Shown here: in pieces, positions 4,967-5,806 of the stretch
Layout of the letters: each line of letters begins with the position of its first letter
Numbering within the stretch: the first letter of the stretch is position 1
DNA from: Rhodospirillales bacterium
Lineage (GTDB): Bacteria; Pseudomonadota; Alphaproteobacteria; Acetobacterales; Acetobacteraceae
Direction: 5' to 3'
Assembly (NCBI GenBank): GCA_025352915.1
Contig: JANXSA010000284.1
Coordinates: forward strand, 1-5,806
Length of the DNA: 5,806 bases
Made by a program: the position numbers and the translations under genes
The notes under the pieces: model-generated
The model's input: only the letters and a program-made list of their open reading frames with translations
Databases searched by the model: none
What the model was told of the DNA's origin: nothing

Positions 4967-5806
4967 ATGGAAAAACCTCAAGTGGTCCATCTCGGGCCGG
5001 AAATCGCGCTATGCTCCGCCCGCTACCGGCCGCATTTTGACCTGCATGTATTGGCCGGCGGCGCGGTTCCCGCCGGTTTCACCGGAAGCGGCGCTACCGC
5101 CCTGATCGCCGCCGCCCCGGTACCGGCCGAGGTGATCGCCGCCCTGCCGGCGCTGCGCCTGATCGCGGTCTATGGCGTGGGCTACGACAAGGTCGATCTC
5201 GCCGCCGCCCGCGCCCGCGGCATCGCCGTCACCAACACCCCAGGCCCCACCGATGGCTGCGTCGCCGACATGGCCTTCGCCCTGTTGCTCGCCGCCGCCC
5301 GCGGCATCGTCAGCGGCGACCGCTTTGTGCGCGACGGCAAATGGCTGGCCGGCAGCTATCCCTTGATGCCGCGCCTGCATTCCCGCCCGATGGGCATCCT
5401 CGGCATGGGCCGCATCGGCCAGGCCATCGCCAGGCGCGCCGCCGCCTTCGACATGAAGGTGCTCTACCATAACCGCCGTCCGGTGCCGGGCTCGCCCCAT
5501 GCGTACCGCGACTCCGTGCTGGCGCTGGCGCAGGATTGCGAACTGCTGATGGTCGCCTGCCCCGGCGGCGCGGCCACCAGCGGCCTGGTCAATGCCGAAA
5601 TCCTGCGCGCCCTCGGCCCGCGCGGCATCGTAGTCAACATCGCCCGCGGCAGCATCGTCGACGAGCCCGCCCTGATCGCCGCCCTGCGCGATGGCACCAT
5701 CGCCGCCGCCGGGCTGGACGTCTTCGAGCACGAACCGGCCGTTCCTGCCGAACTCATGTCCCTCGGCAACGCTGTGCTGATGCCCCATCGCGGCGGCGGC
5801 ACCATC
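4967..5806 (+). CDS. D-isomer-specific 2-hydroxyacid dehydrogenase, GhrA/GhrB/GyaR-like (3' end beyond window)
   Basis: This is a cytoplasmic oxidoreductase of the D-2-hydroxyacid dehydrogenase family, which reduces 2-keto acids such as glyoxylate, hydroxypyruvate or pyruvate to D-hydroxy acids. The frame is open for 280 codons to the right edge. The family usually has about 310-330 residues, so about 30 or more are missing. The substrate-side motif YGVGYDKVDL is at 69-78, and the Rossmann motif GxGxxG is at 146-151 in GILGMGRIGQ. The second strand ends in YHNRR at 167-171. The catalytic triad is visible: Arg227 in NIARGS, Glu256 in DVFEHEP and His274 in MPHRGGG, with the 29- and 18-residue spacing of the family. 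Asn-Arg-Arg instead of an acidic residue after the second strand suggests NADPH preference (inference). ATG at 4967 is chosen because GAGGA at 4954-4958 is eight bases upstream; ATG at 4958 is an in-frame alternative adding three residues. It is transcribed divergently from ald with 97 bp between starts. The exact substrate cannot be told from this sequence. Confidence 0.92.
   Translation, partial: MEKPQVVHLGPEIALCSARYRPHFDLHVLAGGAVPAGFTGSGATALIAAAPVPAEVIAALPALRLIAVYGVGYDKVDLAAARARGIAVTNTPGPTDGCVADMAFALLLAAARGIVSGDRFVRDGKWLAGSYPLMPRLHSRPMGILGMGRIGQAIARRAAAFDMKVLYHNRRPVPGSPHAYRDSVLALAQDCELLMVACPGGAATSGLVNAEILRALGPRGIVVNIARGSIVDEPALIAALRDGTIAAAGLDVFEHEPAVPAELMSLGNAVLMPHRGGGTI

Noticed and set aside
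4870..4968. Extension of ald to ATG 4968 (33 extra residues)
   Set aside because: The extension would cover the candidate promoter and operator, adds sequence not found in the family, and ATG 4869 has a good ribosome-binding site and the typical MxIGVPxE start.

Overview
The window is GC-rich throughout, with strong G/C preference at third codon positions, and its gene content suggests a high-GC alphaproteobacterium. The long repeat protein resembles very large repeat proteins I associate with Rhodospirillales and related groups, but this assignment is from memory and only moderately secure. I see no rRNA, tRNA, CRISPR array, insertion sequence, phage gene or origin.

Layout. (1) Positions 1-3625, minus strand: one uninterrupted reading frame of 1,208 codons that starts at 3625 and leaves the window at the left edge without a stop. 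It encodes a cysteine-free, lysine-poor, Ala/Leu/Gly-rich protein. It is built from five copies of a ~205-residue super-repeat, each made of three related modules, followed by part of a sixth copy and a beta-rich C-terminal segment. It is probably a secreted or surface protein. (2) Positions 3626-3879: a 254-bp spacer holding a strong but out-of-frame Shine-Dalgarno/ATG, a 20-bp tandem direct repeat and a 16-bp perfect palindrome. (3) Positions 3880-4869, minus strand: alanine dehydrogenase (ald). All catalytic landmarks are present, but the protein stops about 40-50 residues short of the usual C-terminus. (4) Positions 4870-4966: a divergent control region in which an 8-bp perfect inverted repeat lies over the -35 and -10 elements of a good candidate ald promoter. 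(5) Positions 4967-5806, plus strand: a D-isomer-specific 2-hydroxyacid dehydrogenase, cut by the right edge about 30 residues before its expected end.

How the genes may work together. Alanine dehydrogenase interconverts alanine and pyruvate, and some members also act on glyoxylate/glycine. The divergent dehydrogenase belongs to a family that reduces 2-keto acids such as glyoxylate, hydroxypyruvate or pyruvate. The shared, symmetric upstream region suggests coordinated control of two keto-acid enzymes, which is inference. The repeat protein lies downstream of ald on the same strand, but the 254-bp gap and its own ribosome-binding signal argue against simple operon membership.

The points most worth a second look are the missing tail of Ald, the operator-like repeat in the divergent region, the alpha-beta-gamma super-repeat, and the conflict between the best ribosome-binding site and the reading frame of the repeat protein. 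I did not find a clearly new multi-gene system.
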